In this document: piece by piece, positions 16,209 through 25,963 of the stretch
Layout of the letters: each line of letters opens with the position of its first letter
How positions within the stretch are numbered: position 1 is the stretch's first letter
From: Chryseobacterium sp. CY350
GTDB taxonomy: Bacteria; Bacteroidota; Bacteroidia; Flavobacteriales; Weeksellaceae
Length of the DNA: 64,000 nucleotides
Assembly: GCF_027945075.1 (NCBI RefSeq)
Contig: NZ_CP116034.1
Span: forward strand, 1,736,001 to 1,800,000
Direction of reading: 5' to 3'
The notes under the pieces: generated by a model
Told to the model about the DNA's origin: nothing
Database searches by the model: none
What the model saw: only the letters and a program-made list of their open reading frames with translations
Translations under genes and position numbers: made by a program

Positions 16209-17519
16209 ATGAACAATATATATTTAATTACAAAAAGAGAATTTCTTACGCAGGTTAAGAAAAAATCATTCATCTTACTGACTTTACTAGCTCCACTAAT
16301 GATCATCGGATTTGGTGCCGTGATCGGATTGATGTTTAAAGCCAACGAATCTCACAACGTTATTGAAGTGGTTGACAACAGCGGACTTTTTAAAGGTCAG
16401 CTAAAATCTAATGACAAACTGGAATATATTTTTGTTCCCGTTGCTGATGAAAAATCAAAAATAAAAAATCTCAAAGGAAATGAATCTTTAGATGGAATTT
16501 TAGTTTTACCTCAGATTTCTAGTAATAATTTTGATGATTTAGAGAAAAACACGAGATTAGTCGTCAACACTAAGATCGGTCTTGATACTAAACAGCGCAT
16601 CATCTCTGATATTAGCAATGTAATTAAGAAAGAGAAAATCAAACAATTAGGCATTGCAGAATCTCAGCTTAATAATCTTGATAAAAGTTTTGAACTTAAA
16701 ACCATCAATGTTTCTGAAGACAATAAAGAAGATTCTGATCTTGCTTTTGGGGTGAAAACCGGATTGAGTTTAGGATTGATGTACGTTACTTTTATGTTTA
16801 TCATTATTTACGGAGTTCGTGTCATGAGAAGTGTTTTGGAAGAGAAAAACAATAGAGTGGTAGAAATTATCATTTCATCGGTAAAACCTTTCGAACTGAT
16901 GATGGGGAAGATTCTTGGGGTTACTATGGTTGCTCTGACACAGTTTATCGTTTGGATATCGATGTCTGTAATTGGAGCTTTAGTTTTGAACACAGGGTTT
17001 AATTCTATTCAGAAAAACATTCCAGGCGGAGAAGAAGGTGTTTTAAATAAATTAGATATTCTACAAATATTTACACAGATTTCTCATAGTTTATTGGATT
17101 TAAATTTTCCATTAATTATCTTTGTATTTATTGTATTTTTCCTTTTAGGGTATATCTTTTACAGTTCGATTTATGCTGCAATCGGTTCAGCAGTAGATAA
17201 CGAAACCGAAACACAGCAATTTACTTTATTTGCAATCTTACCATTGACTTTAGGAATGTACGGAAGTTTCTCTTTAATGAATAATCCTGACGGACCGCTA
17301 GGTTTTTGGTTATCAATTATTCCTTTCACATCGCCTGTTGCGATGATTGCAAGAATTCCTTACGGCGTTCCAGCTTGGGAAATCGCTTTATCAATCTTTT
17401 TACTTCTGGCAACAACTATTTTTATGATTTTCTTAGCAGGAAAGATTTACCGAGTAGGAATTTTGATGTATGGAAATAAGGCGACTTTGAAGGAACTTTG
17501 GAAATGGATCAGAAGTTAA
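16209..17519 (+). CDS. ABC-2 type permease (NatB-like)
   Basis: A 436-aa inner-membrane protein. One N-terminal helix (about 20-45) is followed by a large extracytoplasmic domain (about 48-175) and then six or so helices from about 178, including LGLMYVTFMFIIIYGVRVM and IIFVFIVFFLLGYIFY. This is the NatB/YhaP layout. YGVRVMRSVLEEKNNRVVEIIISS is the characteristic cytoplasmic loop of the family. It follows the ATPase gene after 4 bp. The substrate is unassigned. Confidence 0.9.
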   Translation: MNNIYLITKREFLTQVKKKSFILLTLLAPLMIIGFGAVIGLMFKANESHNVIEVVDNSGLFKGQLKSNDKLEYIFVPVADEKSKIKNLKGNESLDGILVLPQISSNNFDDLEKNTRLVVNTKIGLDTKQRIISDISNVIKKEKIKQLGIAESQLNNLDKSFELKTINVSEDNKEDSDLAFGVKTGLSLGLMYVTFMFIIIYGVRVMRSVLEEKNNRVVEIIISSVKPFELMMGKILGVTMVALTQFIVWISMSVIGALVLNTGFNSIQKNIPGGEEGVLNKLDILQIFTQISHSLLDLNFPLIIFVFIVFFLLGYIFYSSIYAAIGSAVDNETETQQFTLFAILPLTLGMYGSFSLMNNPDGPLGFWLSIIPFTSPVAMIARIPYGVPAWEIALSIFLLLATTIFMIFLAGKIYRVGILMYGNKATLKELWKWIRS

Positions 17520-17554
17520 AAAATTTTAAAAATTATTAATTATATTGCATAAGC

Positions 17555-18144
17555 ATGACAGAAAAAAATCTTTATATAATTGCAGGTTGTAATGGAGCCG
17601 GAAAAACAACTGCTTCTTTTTTACGATTTTACCTGAAATTTTAGATTGTAAAGAATTTGTTAATGCTGATGAAATTGCAAAAGGATTATCACCTTTCCAA
17701 CCAGAAAAAGTTTCTTTGGAAGCTGGAAGAATTATGTTAAAACGAATCGATGAACTTTTTAAAAATAAAGAAAATTTTGCATTCGAAACTACTTTAGCTA
17801 CTAAGTGTTATCGACCAAAGATCAAGAATGCACAGGAAAATGGTTACAATACTACATTACTCTTCTTTTGGTTGGAAAATTCAGATTTAGCAAAGGAGAG
17901 GGTTAAAATTAGAGTTGCAGAAGGTGGTCATAATATTCCGAATGAAACTATTGAAAGGCGTTACATTAATGGAATTAAAAATTTGTTTCAAATTTACCTT
18001 CCAATTGTTGATCAGATTTTGATTTTTGATAATTCTGAAGGAAAGCATAATTTAATAGCCGAAAAGAACCTTAATGAAGAAATTTTAATTCATAACACAG
18101 AAAAGTTTAACATTCTAAAACATTATTATGACGAAGGAAGATAA
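17555..18144 (+). pseudogene. Zeta-toxin-like P-loop kinase, frameshifted
   Basis: The ATG at 17555 opens MTEKNLYIIAGCNGAGKTTASF, a zeta-toxin-like Walker A. Reading then shifts at a T6 run (17617-17622): the first frame stops at 17645, while the next frame continues from ACG at 17623 as TILPEILDCKEFVNADEIAKGL and runs intact to 18144. One extra T, or two fewer, would restore a protein of about 196 aa with NADEIA and FAFETTLA substrate motifs. Zeta-family enzymes phosphorylate UDP-N-acetylsugars in the known toxins; many chromosomal relatives are uncharacterised. The shift could be real inactivation, phase variation or a homopolymer sequencing error. A 48-aa ORF overlaps the 3' end. Confidence 0.8.
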
Positions 18145-18274
18145 AAATATCAGAAAAAACAAAATACTAAAAGGTTTAGAAAAGGCATACGATAAAATGA
18201 TTGAATTTAAAAAGGAGAAAAACAGTGAAATAGTAATCATTCGCGAAAAACAAATTATTAAAATCAAACCATAG
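18128..18274 (+). CDS. Small charged protein overlapping the zeta-like gene
   Basis: 48 aa, very rich in Lys, Glu and Ile (starts MTKEDKNIRKNKIL, ends IIREKQIIKIKP), probably one helix and a short strand. Its ATG lies inside the last codons of the zeta-like gene (17-bp overlap), indicating coupled translation, and it precedes a strong terminator. The position suggests a partner or antitoxin-like protein, but unlike epsilon antitoxins it is downstream and very short. Too short for confident family assignment. Confidence 0.6.
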   Translation: MTKEDKNIRKNKILKGLEKAYDKMIEFKKEKNSEIVIIREKQIIKIKP

Positions 18275-18290
18275 TTTACGTATAATAGAA

Positions 18291-18322
18291 AAAAACTCCT
18301 GAGATTAATCTCGGGAGTTTTT
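18291..18322. terminator. Bidirectional hairpin terminator
   Basis: AAAAACTCCTGAGATTAATC pairs with GATTAATCTCGGGAGTTTTT-type sequence, with one G-U pair. It separates the zeta-like unit from the convergent PorT-family gene. Confidence 0.85.
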
Positions 18323-18340
18323 ATGTTAACTGAAAAATTG

Positions 18341-19018
18341 TTATTCAAAAATATAACTTAGGGTTACACTAAGAACCTGTTCAGATTTCTTTTTCACCGT
18401 ATTCGGGTCTTTGGTGAAATCTTCAATCAGATTCGGATATGTGTTTGAAACTCCGAAGTCATATTTTAAAGCTAATTCGAGTTGTCTTTTGTAACTGTAT
18501 CCTACTCCCACTCCCACTGCGAAATTAAAACTGTTTGCCTTTCCGCTGATCTGTGGATTGTTCGGAACTGATACATCCGGATCATAGTAGGGTCTTCCAG
18601 CAGGTACATTTTTAACATTTTGACTTAGCAAAAAATTAAATCTTGGGCCAATCATTCCAAAAAATTCTGATTCTGCTTCAGAAAAATATCCTTTAAAATA
18701 AATCGGTACACTCAGATAATTGTTTGCATACACCGCATCATAGCCATCCGCACCTTTTGAATCTTTATTTTTACCAGATTCTCCGGCTCCGTAATATGTG
18801 ATCTCCGGCTGAAGATAAAACTGGTTCGCGCCACCCATCGGGATCAGTGCTAAAACACCACCCTGAAAAGCATATCTGGCTCCTGAAGGATTGTGTGCAT
18901 TTTTTACTCTCGAATAGTTTCCACCAACTGTAACACCAAATCTTGTACTACTGAAGTCGATCTGAGCGAAAGACATTGTAGAAAGTGCTAAAGCTGATGT
19001 TAATAAAATTTTTTTCAT
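18341..19018 (-). CDS. Outer-membrane beta-barrel protein, PorT family
   Basis: 225 aa with a clear signal peptide (MKKILLTSALALSTMSFAQ). The mature protein alternates short amphipathic strands (FGVTVGGNYSRV, FYLQPEITYY, YLSVPIYFKGYF, FNFAVGVGVGYSY) and ends in an aromatic-terminated strand, LSVTLSYIFE, as expected of a small OmpX/PorT-like barrel in the outer membrane. PorT itself is a T9SS component, but this family is broad and many members have no known role. It lies 17 bp after sucD on the same strand and may be co-transcribed. Confidence 0.82.
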   Translation of the reverse strand: MKKILLTSALALSTMSFAQIDFSSTRFGVTVGGNYSRVKNAHNPSGARYAFQGGVLALIPMGGANQFYLQPEITYYGAGESGKNKDSKGADGYDAVYANNYLSVPIYFKGYFSEAESEFFGMIGPRFNFLLSQNVKNVPAGRPYYDPDVSVPNNPQISGKANSFNFAVGVGVGYSYKRQLELALKYDFGVSNTYPNLIEDFTKDPNTVKKKSEQVLSVTLSYIFE

Positions 19019-19035
19019 ATCATTTGTTGTTTATG

Positions 19036-19908
19036 TTATCCTAATACTTTTGCTACAGTAACACCAATGTCAGCAGGGGAATCTACCACATTGATACCGT
19101 TTTCTCTCATGATTTCCATTTTAGCCTGAGCCGTGTCTTCGTCACCACCAACGATAGCACCTGCGTGACCCATCGTTCTACCTTTAGGAGCAGTTTGACC
19201 CGCGATGAAACCAACAACAGGTTTTGTAGAACCACTGGCTTTGTACCATCTTGCAGCTTCAGCCTCAAGACCGCCACCGATTTCACCGATCATTACAACC
19301 GCTTCAGTTTCCGGATCGTTGATGAATAATTCTAAAGCTTCTCTTGTAGTAGTGCCAATAATTGGGTCACCACCAATTCCGATTGCTGTAGAAACACCGT
19401 AACCAGCTTTTACAACCTGATCAGCAGCTTCATAAGTAAGTGTTCCCGATTTTGAAACGATTCCTACTTTACCTTTTTTGAAAACGAAACCTGGCATAAT
19501 ACCAATTTTAGCTTCATCAGACGTGATGATTCCAGGACAGTTTGGCCCGATCAATCTGCACTCTTTGTCAGCGATATAAGATTTTACTTTTACCATGTCT
19601 GCAACAGGAATACCTTCCGTAATACATACGATTACTTTAATACCCGCTTCAGCAGCTTCCATGATAGCGTCTGCAGCAAATGCAGGCGGTACGAAAATAA
19701 TACTTACATTAGCTCCTGCTTTTGCAACAGCGTCAGCAACAGTATTAAATACCGGCTTTCCTAAGTGCTCGCTACCTCCTTTTCCTGGAGTAACGCCACC
19801 TACTACGTTTGTACCGTACTCGATCATCTGACCAGCGTGGAAAGTACCTTCGTTACCAGTAAAACCCTGTACAATTACTTTAGAATCTTTGTTTACTAAA
19901 ATTGACAT
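19036..19908 (-). CDS. sucD: Succinate-CoA ligase, alpha subunit
   Basis: TCA-cycle enzyme that couples succinyl-CoA to substrate-level phosphorylation. The N-terminal CoA-binding Rossmann domain has [41 protein letters not shown] is the central ligase signature; [13 protein letters not shown] contains the phospho-accepting His near residue 245. 290 aa is the standard length. The beta subunit gene (sucC) is not in the window, a split arrangement seen in many Bacteroidota. Confidence 0.97.
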   Translation of the reverse strand: MSILVNKDSKVIVQGFTGNEGTFHAGQMIEYGTNVVGGVTPGKGGSEHLGKPVFNTVADAVAKAGANVSIIFVPPAFAADAIMEAAEAGIKVIVCITEGIPVADMVKVKSYIADKECRLIGPNCPGIITSDEAKIGIMPGFVFKKGKVGIVSKSGTLTYEAADQVVKAGYGVSTAIGIGGDPIIGTTTREALELFINDPETEAVVMIGEIGGGLEAEAARWYKASGSTKPVVGFIAGQTAPKGRTMGHAGAIVGGDEDTAQAKMEIMRENGINVVDSPADIGVTVAKVLG

Positions 19909-19998
19909 TTTATTGTTGTTTTAATTTATTTTTTATCTTTTTATTAATGCTCACAAAAATAGCGATTATTTGCCGTAAAAAAAAAGTTTGATTCCGAA

Positions 19999-20562
19999 TT
20001 ATTCATCATATCTCTTTAATATATTAAGCAAATCCTGATCACTAAGTTTATCATAATTAATCTTCTCAATAAGTGGCTCTAGCTCGGGCTTATCACTCAT
20101 TAATGCTTTTAACCTTTTTCTGTTATTAACAAATAAGCCCAACTTCTGTATTGTTCCGTTTTTGACTAAAAAGTCTGAAAGCTGTACAGATCCATCATAA
20201 CCGTTAGCAAAATAACTTCTGTACCATTTAATTTTTCCGTCATGTAACAGCTCTACTAATACATCTTGGAAATCAGGAGCATGCACAAAAGTTCTATTTC
20301 TATTTTTTAAATCGGTAAATTCTAATCTCTGTATCGCTGACGATAAATACTTTATTTTTTCGCCATTTTGAAAAACAACCACATATTTGTCAGTTACGGA
20401 CAGTTCATTGATCAAATCCCGACTGAACATATTAACCCGGAAAGGTATTTTGGTTTCAATGATCTTACCATTAGTCATGGTAATTTTAGAATCAATATCA
20501 GATTTTTGTCCTAAACAGATTATAGAAACAAGAATAAAAAGAAAGCTTATTTTTTTCATCAC
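19999..20562 (-). CDS. Uncharacterised secreted protein
   Basis: 187 aa with an N-terminal signal peptide ([19 protein letters not shown]). The mature part begins [19 protein letters not shown], then strands such as [23 protein letters not shown], and ends in a helical segment ([22 protein letters not shown]). I do not recognise the family. Its start overlaps the stop of the lpxD-like gene by 4 bp (ATGA), so it is translationally coupled to an envelope-lipid gene. Confidence 0.75.
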   Translation of the reverse strand: MMKKISFLFILVSIICLGQKSDIDSKITMTNGKIIETKIPFRVNMFSRDLINELSVTDKYVVVFQNGEKIKYLSSAIQRLEFTDLKNRNRTFVHAPDFQDVLVELLHDGKIKWYRSYFANGYDGSVQLSDFLVKNGTIQKLGLFVNNRKRLKALMSDKPELEPLIEKINYDKLSDQDLLNILKRYDE

Positions 20563-21458
20563 AAATTTCTGAGTTTCACCTCTTTTTTGAGGTACGTTTT
20601 GTAATCTTCTGCGAACATCCCAATGTAAGTTCCTTTTTTGAGATCTCTATTGACCCCTGTTTTGCCTAAAAGTACAGATCCTGTTTCAATATTATTACCT
20701 GAAGCAATGCCAACCTGTCCCCACAAAGTGACCTCATCACCAATGATACAACAGCCGGCAATACCAACCTGAGAAGCAATGAGACATTTCTTTCCGATCA
20801 CCGTATCATGACCAATCTGAATCTGATTGTCTAAAACCGAACCCTCACCGATGATGGTAGAATCTGTCACACCTCTGTCGATGGTGCAACCATTTCCAAT
20901 TTCGACGTTGTCTTCGATGATGACGTTTCCTACAGAGATTAAACGGTCAAAATTTCCGTCTAATTTTCTGTAATAAAAAGCATCTCCGCCCAAAACAGTG
21001 TTTGATTGAATGATGACGTTATTACCGATCACAGTTCGGTCTCCAATGACTACATTTGGGAATACAATCGTGTTTTTCCCGATGGTAATGTTGTTTCCCA
21101 AAACTGCGGATGGATGTATCTTTGTACCTTCTCCTATTTCCACATCATGAAGTGTTTCTGTGAAATTATAGATCTTCGTGAAATGGGTATTGATTTTATT
21201 GAAATCTCCAAACGGATCGTCTGAAATCAAAAGTGCTTTTCCTTCCGGACACTCAACTTCTTTATCAATTAGAATGATGGTTGCAGCCGAATTTAAAGCT
21301 TTATCGTAATATTTTGGATGGTTTACAAATACGATTTCACCTGATTTTACTCTGTGAATTTCGTTGGTGCCAAAAACCTGAAAATCTTCGGAACCCACAA
21401 ATTTTGCTCCGATAAGATCTGCAATTGTTTTTAATTTTTGTGGCTGATGAAACGTCAT
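20559..21458 (-). CDS. LpxD-like UDP-3-O-acylglucosamine N-acyltransferase paralogue
   Basis: 299 aa. A short N-terminal uridine-binding-like domain (1-100) is followed by a left-handed parallel beta-helix of hexapeptide repeats ([20 protein letters not shown] and many more). The segment [20 protein letters not shown] carries the position of the LpxD catalytic His. It is about 50 aa shorter than the second LpxD at 24832-25863 and lacks the C-terminal helix that ends classical LpxD. It may be a second acyltransferase of different acyl specificity, or act on another sugar. Overlaps the downstream secreted-protein gene by 4 bp. Confidence 0.82.
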   Translation of the reverse strand: MTFHQPQKLKTIADLIGAKFVGSEDFQVFGTNEIHRVKSGEIVFVNHPKYYDKALNSAATIILIDKEVECPEGKALLISDDPFGDFNKINTHFTKIYNFTETLHDVEIGEGTKIHPSAVLGNNITIGKNTIVFPNVVIGDRTVIGNNVIIQSNTVLGGDAFYYRKLDGNFDRLISVGNVIIEDNVEIGNGCTIDRGVTDSTIIGEGSVLDNQIQIGHDTVIGKKCLIASQVGIAGCCIIGDEVTLWGQVGIASGNNIETGSVLLGKTGVNRDLKKGTYIGMFAEDYKTYLKKEVKLRNL

Positions 21459-21542
21459 ATTTTTTAATGATGTTTATTTAGTTTACTCAATCTTGATAAG
21501 ACTCTTGAACCGTAACAAATGTTGTTTTTGGTTCGACTCTGC

Positions 21543-21622
21543 AGCCCGACCTGAGTGGAGCTCTTTTTTATTTTTTCAAAAAAAAATAAAAAAAGCGGGA
21601 ACGGAGGGCGGAAATTGCTGCC
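21543..21622 (+). repeat. Intergenic repeat-like element, copy 2
   Basis: Same layout as 3600-3702: starts AGCCCGACCTGAGTGGAGC, then a T7 tract, an A/T-only central hairpin, an A7 tract, and ends GGAGGGCGGAAATTGCTGCC. The GC-rich ends stand out in an AT-rich spacer between the lpxD-like gene and efp. Only the ends are conserved between the two copies, not the centre. Confidence 0.5.
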
Positions 21623-21671
21623 ATAAAAAAAAATCACAAACGGACAGCGCCGAAATGCTTTTAAAATAAGA

Positions 21672-21698
21672 AAGCTGGAAAACCAATGCTTCCAGCTT
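21672..21698 (-). terminator. Hairpin terminator of efp
   Basis: Perfect 9-bp stem AAGCTGGAA/TTCCAGCTT with a 9-base loop, 16 bp past the efp stop; the U tract is weak. Confidence 0.65.
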
Positions 21699-21713
21699 AA
21701 TTATTTTCAATAT

Positions 21714-22280
21714 TTATTCTTTTACTCTTTCCAGATAAGAACCGTCTTCAGTGCTTACTTTAATTTTGTCTCCTGCTTCGATGAACAGAGGAACCATCAC
21801 TCTAGCTCCTGTCTCAACGATTGCGTTTTTCAGAGCATTTGTTGCTGTATTTCCTTTTACGCCCGGATCTGCTTCTACAACTTCTAAGTAAACAGACTGT
21901 GGTAATTCCGCAGAAAGCGGAGTTTCGTCAGCTTCTTTCAAAATGATCGTCACTTCTTCACCTGCTTTCATCAGATTTGAATTTTCAATCATTTCTTTAT
22001 CTAAATATAATTGAGAGAAATCTTCATTATTCATAAAGTGGAAACCGTTCTCATCATCATAAAGATATTGGAATTTTCTTGTAATTACCTTTACTTCGTC
22101 GATTTTGTGACCTGCAGAAAAAGTATTATCAATTACTTTACCGTTGGTTACAGATTTTAATTTTGTTCTTACGAAAGCAGGACCTTTTCCTGGTTTTACG
22201 TGCATAAATTCGATTACTTTAAAAATATCATTGCTGTACTCTATGCAAAGACCTTTTTTTATATCGTTACTTGTTGCCAT
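21714..22280 (-). CDS. efp: Elongation factor P
   Basis: Rescues ribosomes stalled at polyproline stretches. 188 aa with the three beta-barrel domains. Domain I carries the tip loop HVKPGKGPAFVRTK with Lys32 at the residue that is modified in many bacteria; the C-terminal domain ends in the signature GDKIKVSTEDGSYLERVKE. Located in the lpx cluster, 18 bp after a small secreted-protein gene, an arrangement I regard as conserved in the group but have not checked. Confidence 0.97.
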   Translation of the reverse strand: MATSNDIKKGLCIEYSNDIFKVIEFMHVKPGKGPAFVRTKLKSVTNGKVIDNTFSAGHKIDEVKVITRKFQYLYDDENGFHFMNNEDFSQLYLDKEMIENSNLMKAGEEVTIILKEADETPLSAELPQSVYLEVVEADPGVKGNTATNALKNAIVETGARVMVPLFIEAGDKIKVSTEDGSYLERVKE

Positions 22281-22298
22281 TATTTATAGTATATTTTT

Positions 22299-22640
22299 TT
22301 ATTTTGATTTATAAATCTGAAGATGAAGCAGCTGTCTTCCCATCAAATCAGTAGCGTCAATTCTTGGTCTGTAAAAAGTTCCCGCGTCAACTGATGTCAC
22401 AGAATGATTATTAATAACAGAATTAAAATTGATATCATTAATTAAAAGCTGATCAAGATTTTTATTGATTTCTGATGAAGATTTCAAGCTCAGATTTGAG
22501 AATGTTTTTTTCGAATGATCCAGAATAGAATTTACATTTTTAACTGCCAGAGAATCTCTTAAATTCAGAGACAAATCCTTTTTTTGTTGCGCAAACACCA
22601 AAGAAGAGACTACTGTAAGAACTAAAACTGGAATTTTCAT
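22299..22640 (-). CDS. Small uncharacterised exported protein
   Basis: 113 aa. A signal peptide (MKIPVLVLTVVSSLVFAQ) is followed by a Ser/Asn/Lys-rich region without Cys and a C-terminal part, VDAGTFYRPRIDATDLMGRQLLHL. No family is recognised. It lies 12 bp after lpxA and 18 bp before efp on the same strand, so it is part of the lpx-efp transcription unit and is probably a periplasmic protein. Confidence 0.7.
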   Translation of the reverse strand: MKIPVLVLTVVSSLVFAQQKKDLSLNLRDSLAVKNVNSILDHSKKTFSNLSLKSSSEINKNLDQLLINDINFNSVINNHSVTSVDAGTFYRPRIDATDLMGRQLLHLQIYKSK

Positions 22641-22652
22641 TATTTTAAATTA

Positions 22653-23441
22653 TTATTCTTTCCCTGTTCCGTATCCTTTGACGATACCTCTCGGGGAATT
22701 TTGGATAAACTGTAGAATTTCGTCTCTTTCTGCTGTTGGAAGCATTTCTTTTTCGATGTGAGAAACTGCTTGAGAGACATTCATTTTCATCTGGAAGATT
22801 GCTCTGTAAATTTTTTGAATTTCAAAAATTTTATCGTTGGTAAAACCTCTTCTTCTTAAACCTACAGAATTAATTCCTGCATAAGACATCGGCTCACGAG
22901 CAACTTTTACATAAGGGGGAATATCTTTTCTCACCAGAGTTCCACCGGAAATCATTACGTGTTTTCCGATTTTTCCAAATTGATGAACAGCACTTAAGCC
23001 GCCCATTACCGTAAAATCACCAATTTCTACGTGACCTGCAATACCGCAACCATTCACGATGATTACATGATCACCAATCACACAATCATGAGCGATATGA
23101 GAAGTTGCCATAATCAAGCAATTGTCACCAATTTTGGTATAACCTAAGGCTTTTGTGCCACGGTTTACAGTAACACATTCTCTGATTGTGGTCTCATCAC
23201 CGATGATCGTCTGTGTATCTTCACCATCAAATTTCAGATCCTGCGGAATGGCAGAAATTACGGTTCCCGGGAAAATTCTGCAATTTTTACCGATTCTTGC
23301 ACCATCCATAATGGTCACATTAGAACCGATCCAGGTTCCTTCACCGATTTCCACATCACCTGCAATCGTAGTAAAGGGTTCTACAATTACATTTTTACTG
23401 ATTTTTGCACGTTTATCAACGGCTGCTAATTGGTGAATCAT
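22653..23441 (-). CDS. lpxA: Acyl-ACP:UDP-N-acetylglucosamine O-acyltransferase
   Basis: First step of lipid A synthesis. The 262-aa protein starts with left-handed beta-helix hexapeptides (IHQLAAVDKRAKISKNVIVEPFTTI) and has ATSHIAHDCVIGDHVI with the catalytic His of LpxA, followed by GGLSAVHQFGKIGKHVMISGG. The C-terminal helical part (NDKIFEIQKIYRAIFQ) is typical. The gene begins directly after the stop of lpxC-fabZ (no spacer), so it is translationally coupled. Confidence 0.96.
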   Translation of the reverse strand: MIHQLAAVDKRAKISKNVIVEPFTTIAGDVEIGEGTWIGSNVTIMDGARIGKNCRIFPGTVISAIPQDLKFDGEDTQTIIGDETTIRECVTVNRGTKALGYTKIGDNCLIMATSHIAHDCVIGDHVIIVNGCGIAGHVEIGDFTVMGGLSAVHQFGKIGKHVMISGGTLVRKDIPPYVKVAREPMSYAGINSVGLRRRGFTNDKIFEIQKIYRAIFQMKMNVSQAVSHIEKEMLPTAERDEILQFIQNSPRGIVKGYGTGKE

Positions 23442-24839
23442 TTAGTCAACTTTATTTTTTGCAACCTGAGCCATAAGCTCGGCTTCTACAGCTATTGTGT
23501 CCCCAACATATCCGTAACCCTGCATATGCACGATACCTCTTCTGATTGGCTCTATCAATTCGATTTTAAAAATCATGGTATCGCCAGGAACTACTTTTCT
23601 TTTGAATTTTACTTTATCCATTTTAATGAAATAAGTAGAATAGTTTTCAGGATCCGGCACGCTTGCTAAAACCAGAATTCCACCAGTCTGAGCCAAAGCT
23701 TCCACTTGTAAAACTCCCGGCATTACAGGTTCTTTCGGGAAGTGACCAACGAAGAAAGGTTCGTTCATCGTCACATTCTTTAAACCGACAACGTGCGAGT
23801 CTGACAATTCAAGAATTTTGTCGATCAATAAAAATGGAGGTCTGTGAGGCATTAATCTCATGATTCCGTTGATATCGAAAACAGGTTCTTTATTTAAATC
23901 AAAATCGGGAACGTTTTTCTTTTTCTGTAATTTCCACTGACGGTTCAGTTTTTTCGCAAACTGAGTATTTACAAAATGTCCCGGTTTGTTGGCGATAATT
24001 TTGCCTTTAATTTTAACACCGCACAAAGCCAGATCACCAATTACATCAAGCAATTTGTGTCTTGCAGCCTCATTAGGATAGTTTAAAGTCAAATTATCAA
24101 GAATTCCGTTTGGTCTGATCGCAACATGATCTTTACCAAACGCTTTCTTTAATTTTTCGGTAGTTTCTGCAGTAAGATCTTTGTCAACGTACACAATTGC
24201 ATTAGAAATATCTCCACCTTTGATCAAACCGTGATCAAGAAGCATCTCTAATTCGTGTAAAAAGCTGAATGTTCGTGCAGAAGAAATTTCTTCTTTGAAT
24301 TCTGAAATATTTTTAAGAGTAGCATTCTGAGTACCCAAAACTTTGGTTCCAAAATCTACCATTGTTGTAATTTCGTAATTATCTGAAGGGATAATTGTAA
24401 TTTCCGAACCTGTTGCAGGATCGCTGTAGCTTAGAACTTCTTTCACAACCAGATATTCTCTGGCAGTCTTTTGTTCTACAACACCTACGCTTTCGATAGC
24501 TTCAACGAAAAATTTAGAAGAACCATCTAGAATTGGCGGCTCCGAAGCATCCATCTCCAAGTACGCATTGTCGACATCACAACCAACTAACGCTGCCAAA
24601 AGGTGCTCGCAAGTATTGATTTTAACGCCCAGCTTTTCAAGAGTTGTTCCTCTTTCTGTGGCTACAACATAGTTTACATCAGCTTCAACCTGAGGGTGAC
24701 CCTCCAAATCTGTTCTCACGAAGATGAAACCTGTATTTTCTTTTGCAGGTTTGATGGTCAGTTTTACTTCTTTACCAGTATGAAGGCCAATTCCGGAAAG
24801 AGTAACCTCTTCCTGAAGTGTTTTTTGCATATCACTCAT
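23442..24839 (-). CDS. lpxC: Bifunctional LpxC-FabZ: UDP-3-O-acyl-GlcNAc deacetylase and 3-hydroxyacyl-ACP dehydratase
   Basis: Residues 1-300 are LpxC: zinc-ligand region [11 protein letters not shown] (His79) and [16 protein letters not shown] with the second zinc site. Residues 320-465 are Fab[17 protein letters not shown] and the hot-dog-fold motif [20 protein letters not shown]. This fusion is typical of Bacteroidota and links lipid A commitment to fatty acid elongation. The start MSDMQKTLQ is chosen; it overlaps the end of lpxD by 8 bp. A longer in-frame start (24866) lies inside lpxD coding sequence. Confidence 0.95.
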   Translation of the reverse strand: MSDMQKTLQEEVTLSGIGLHTGKEVKLTIKPAKENTGFIFVRTDLEGHPQVEADVNYVVATERGTTLEKLGVKINTCEHLLAALVGCDVDNAYLEMDASEPPILDGSSKFFVEAIESVGVVEQKTAREYLVVKEVLSYSDPATGSEITIIPSDNYEITTMVDFGTKVLGTQNATLKNISEFKEEISSARTFSFLHELEMLLDHGLIKGGDISNAIVYVDKDLTAETTEKLKKAFGKDHVAIRPNGILDNLTLNYPNEAARHKLLDVIGDLALCGVKIKGKIIANKPGHFVNTQFAKKLNRQWKLQKKKNVPDFDLNKEPVFDINGIMRLMPHRPPFLLIDKILELSDSHVVGLKNVTMNEPFFVGHFPKEPVMPGVLQVEALAQTGGILVLASVPDPENYSTYFIKMDKVKFKRKVVPGDTMIFKIELIEPIRRGIVHMQGYGYVGDTIAVEAELMAQVAKNKVD

Positions 24840-25863
24840 TAGTCTGATCTTTTGAGTTATTCTCAAGATTATTTATTCGCTTTACAAGTTCAGGAAGATT
24901 CCTGAAATGTACGTAACTTTTAAGATAATTATTATAGCTGATCGCAGGCGACCCATAAACCGTTTCTTTGTCATTCACATGAGAATTGACACCGCTCTGT
25001 GCCTGAATTTTCACCTGACTTCCAATTTTTATATGTCCCACGATTCCTACCTGACCGCCAATTTGATTCCAATCACCGACAATTGTAGATCCTGCAATTC
25101 CCGTCTGGGAAGCAATTACATTGTTCTGGCCAATCTTTACGTTGTGTGCAATCTGAATCAGATTATCAATCTTCGTCCCCTTACCGATTACCGTAGAACC
25201 AATTGTGGCTCTGTCAATACTGCAATTTGAGCCGATCTCAACATCATCTTCAATGATTACATTCCCCAATTGAGGAATTTTTTTGAAACCTTGAGGAGTT
25301 GGCTGAAAACCAAAACCGTCACCACCAATCACTGTGTTTGAATGAATAACACAATTGTCACCAATAATGCAGTAATCATAGATTCTTGCACCACTGTCAA
25401 TCTTACAGTTTTTACCAATTTTCACACCTTTTCCGATGTAAACTTGAGGGTAAATCTGTGATCCTTCACCAATCTTGGCTTTTTCTGAAACATAGGTGAA
25501 TGCTCCAACATAGGCTTTTTCTCCCACTACAGCAGTTTCGTGAATAGAAGCACCGTCTTCAACACCTTCTTTTCTACCCTGCATTTCCTGATACAAATTC
25601 ATCAGAACCTGAAAAGAAAGATAAGCATCTTTTACAGAAATAATTGTCTGACTGTAGCTGTCTTTGGTTAAAATATTTTCCGAAACGATAAGAACGGAAC
25701 AGTTTGAAGTATCTAAATAGTGTGAAAAACGTTCTTGGGCGATAAAAGAAAGATGCCCGGCTTCCCCACTTTCAATAGGTGAAACTCCTGTTATAAGTGC
25801 ATTTTCGTCACCTATAATTTTTCCGTCAATAAAACTCGCAATTTGCGAAGCTGTGAATTCCAT
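24832..25863 (-). CDS. lpxD: UDP-3-O-(3-hydroxyacyl)glucosamine N-acyltransferase
   Basis: Third step of lipid A synthesis. The N-terminal uridine-binding domain (1-105; [19 protein letters not shown]) precedes a long beta-helix with [19 protein letters not shown] and the catalytic-His segment [22 protein letters not shown]-terminal helix ([18 protein letters not shown]) provides the trimer/ACP region missing from the shorter paralogue at 20559-21458. The start at MEFTAS matches the family; an ATG six codons upstream is less likely. First gene of the lpxD-lpxC/fabZ-lpxA-efp block. Confidence 0.95.
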   Translation of the reverse strand: MEFTASQIASFIDGKIIGDENALITGVSPIESGEAGHLSFIAQERFSHYLDTSNCSVLIVSENILTKDSYSQTIISVKDAYLSFQVLMNLYQEMQGRKEGVEDGASIHETAVVGEKAYVGAFTYVSEKAKIGEGSQIYPQVYIGKGVKIGKNCKIDSGARIYDYCIIGDNCVIHSNTVIGGDGFGFQPTPQGFKKIPQLGNVIIEDDVEIGSNCSIDRATIGSTVIGKGTKIDNLIQIAHNVKIGQNNVIASQTGIAGSTIVGDWNQIGGQVGIVGHIKIGSQVKIQAQSGVNSHVNDKETVYGSPAISYNNYLKSYVHFRNLPELVKRINNLENNSKDQTNE

Positions 25864-25963
25864 ATCCTGCAAAGATAACAAATTCTATTATTCACCAACA
25901 TTTTTTAGATTGCGGAATATAGATTTTAATATTCTTTAAGAGTTTAAATTCAATATAAATCAA

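Noticed and set aside
19909..19998. A terminator or regulatory RNA between sucD and the upstream secreted-protein gene
   Set aside because: Only an A run is visible, without a paired stem.
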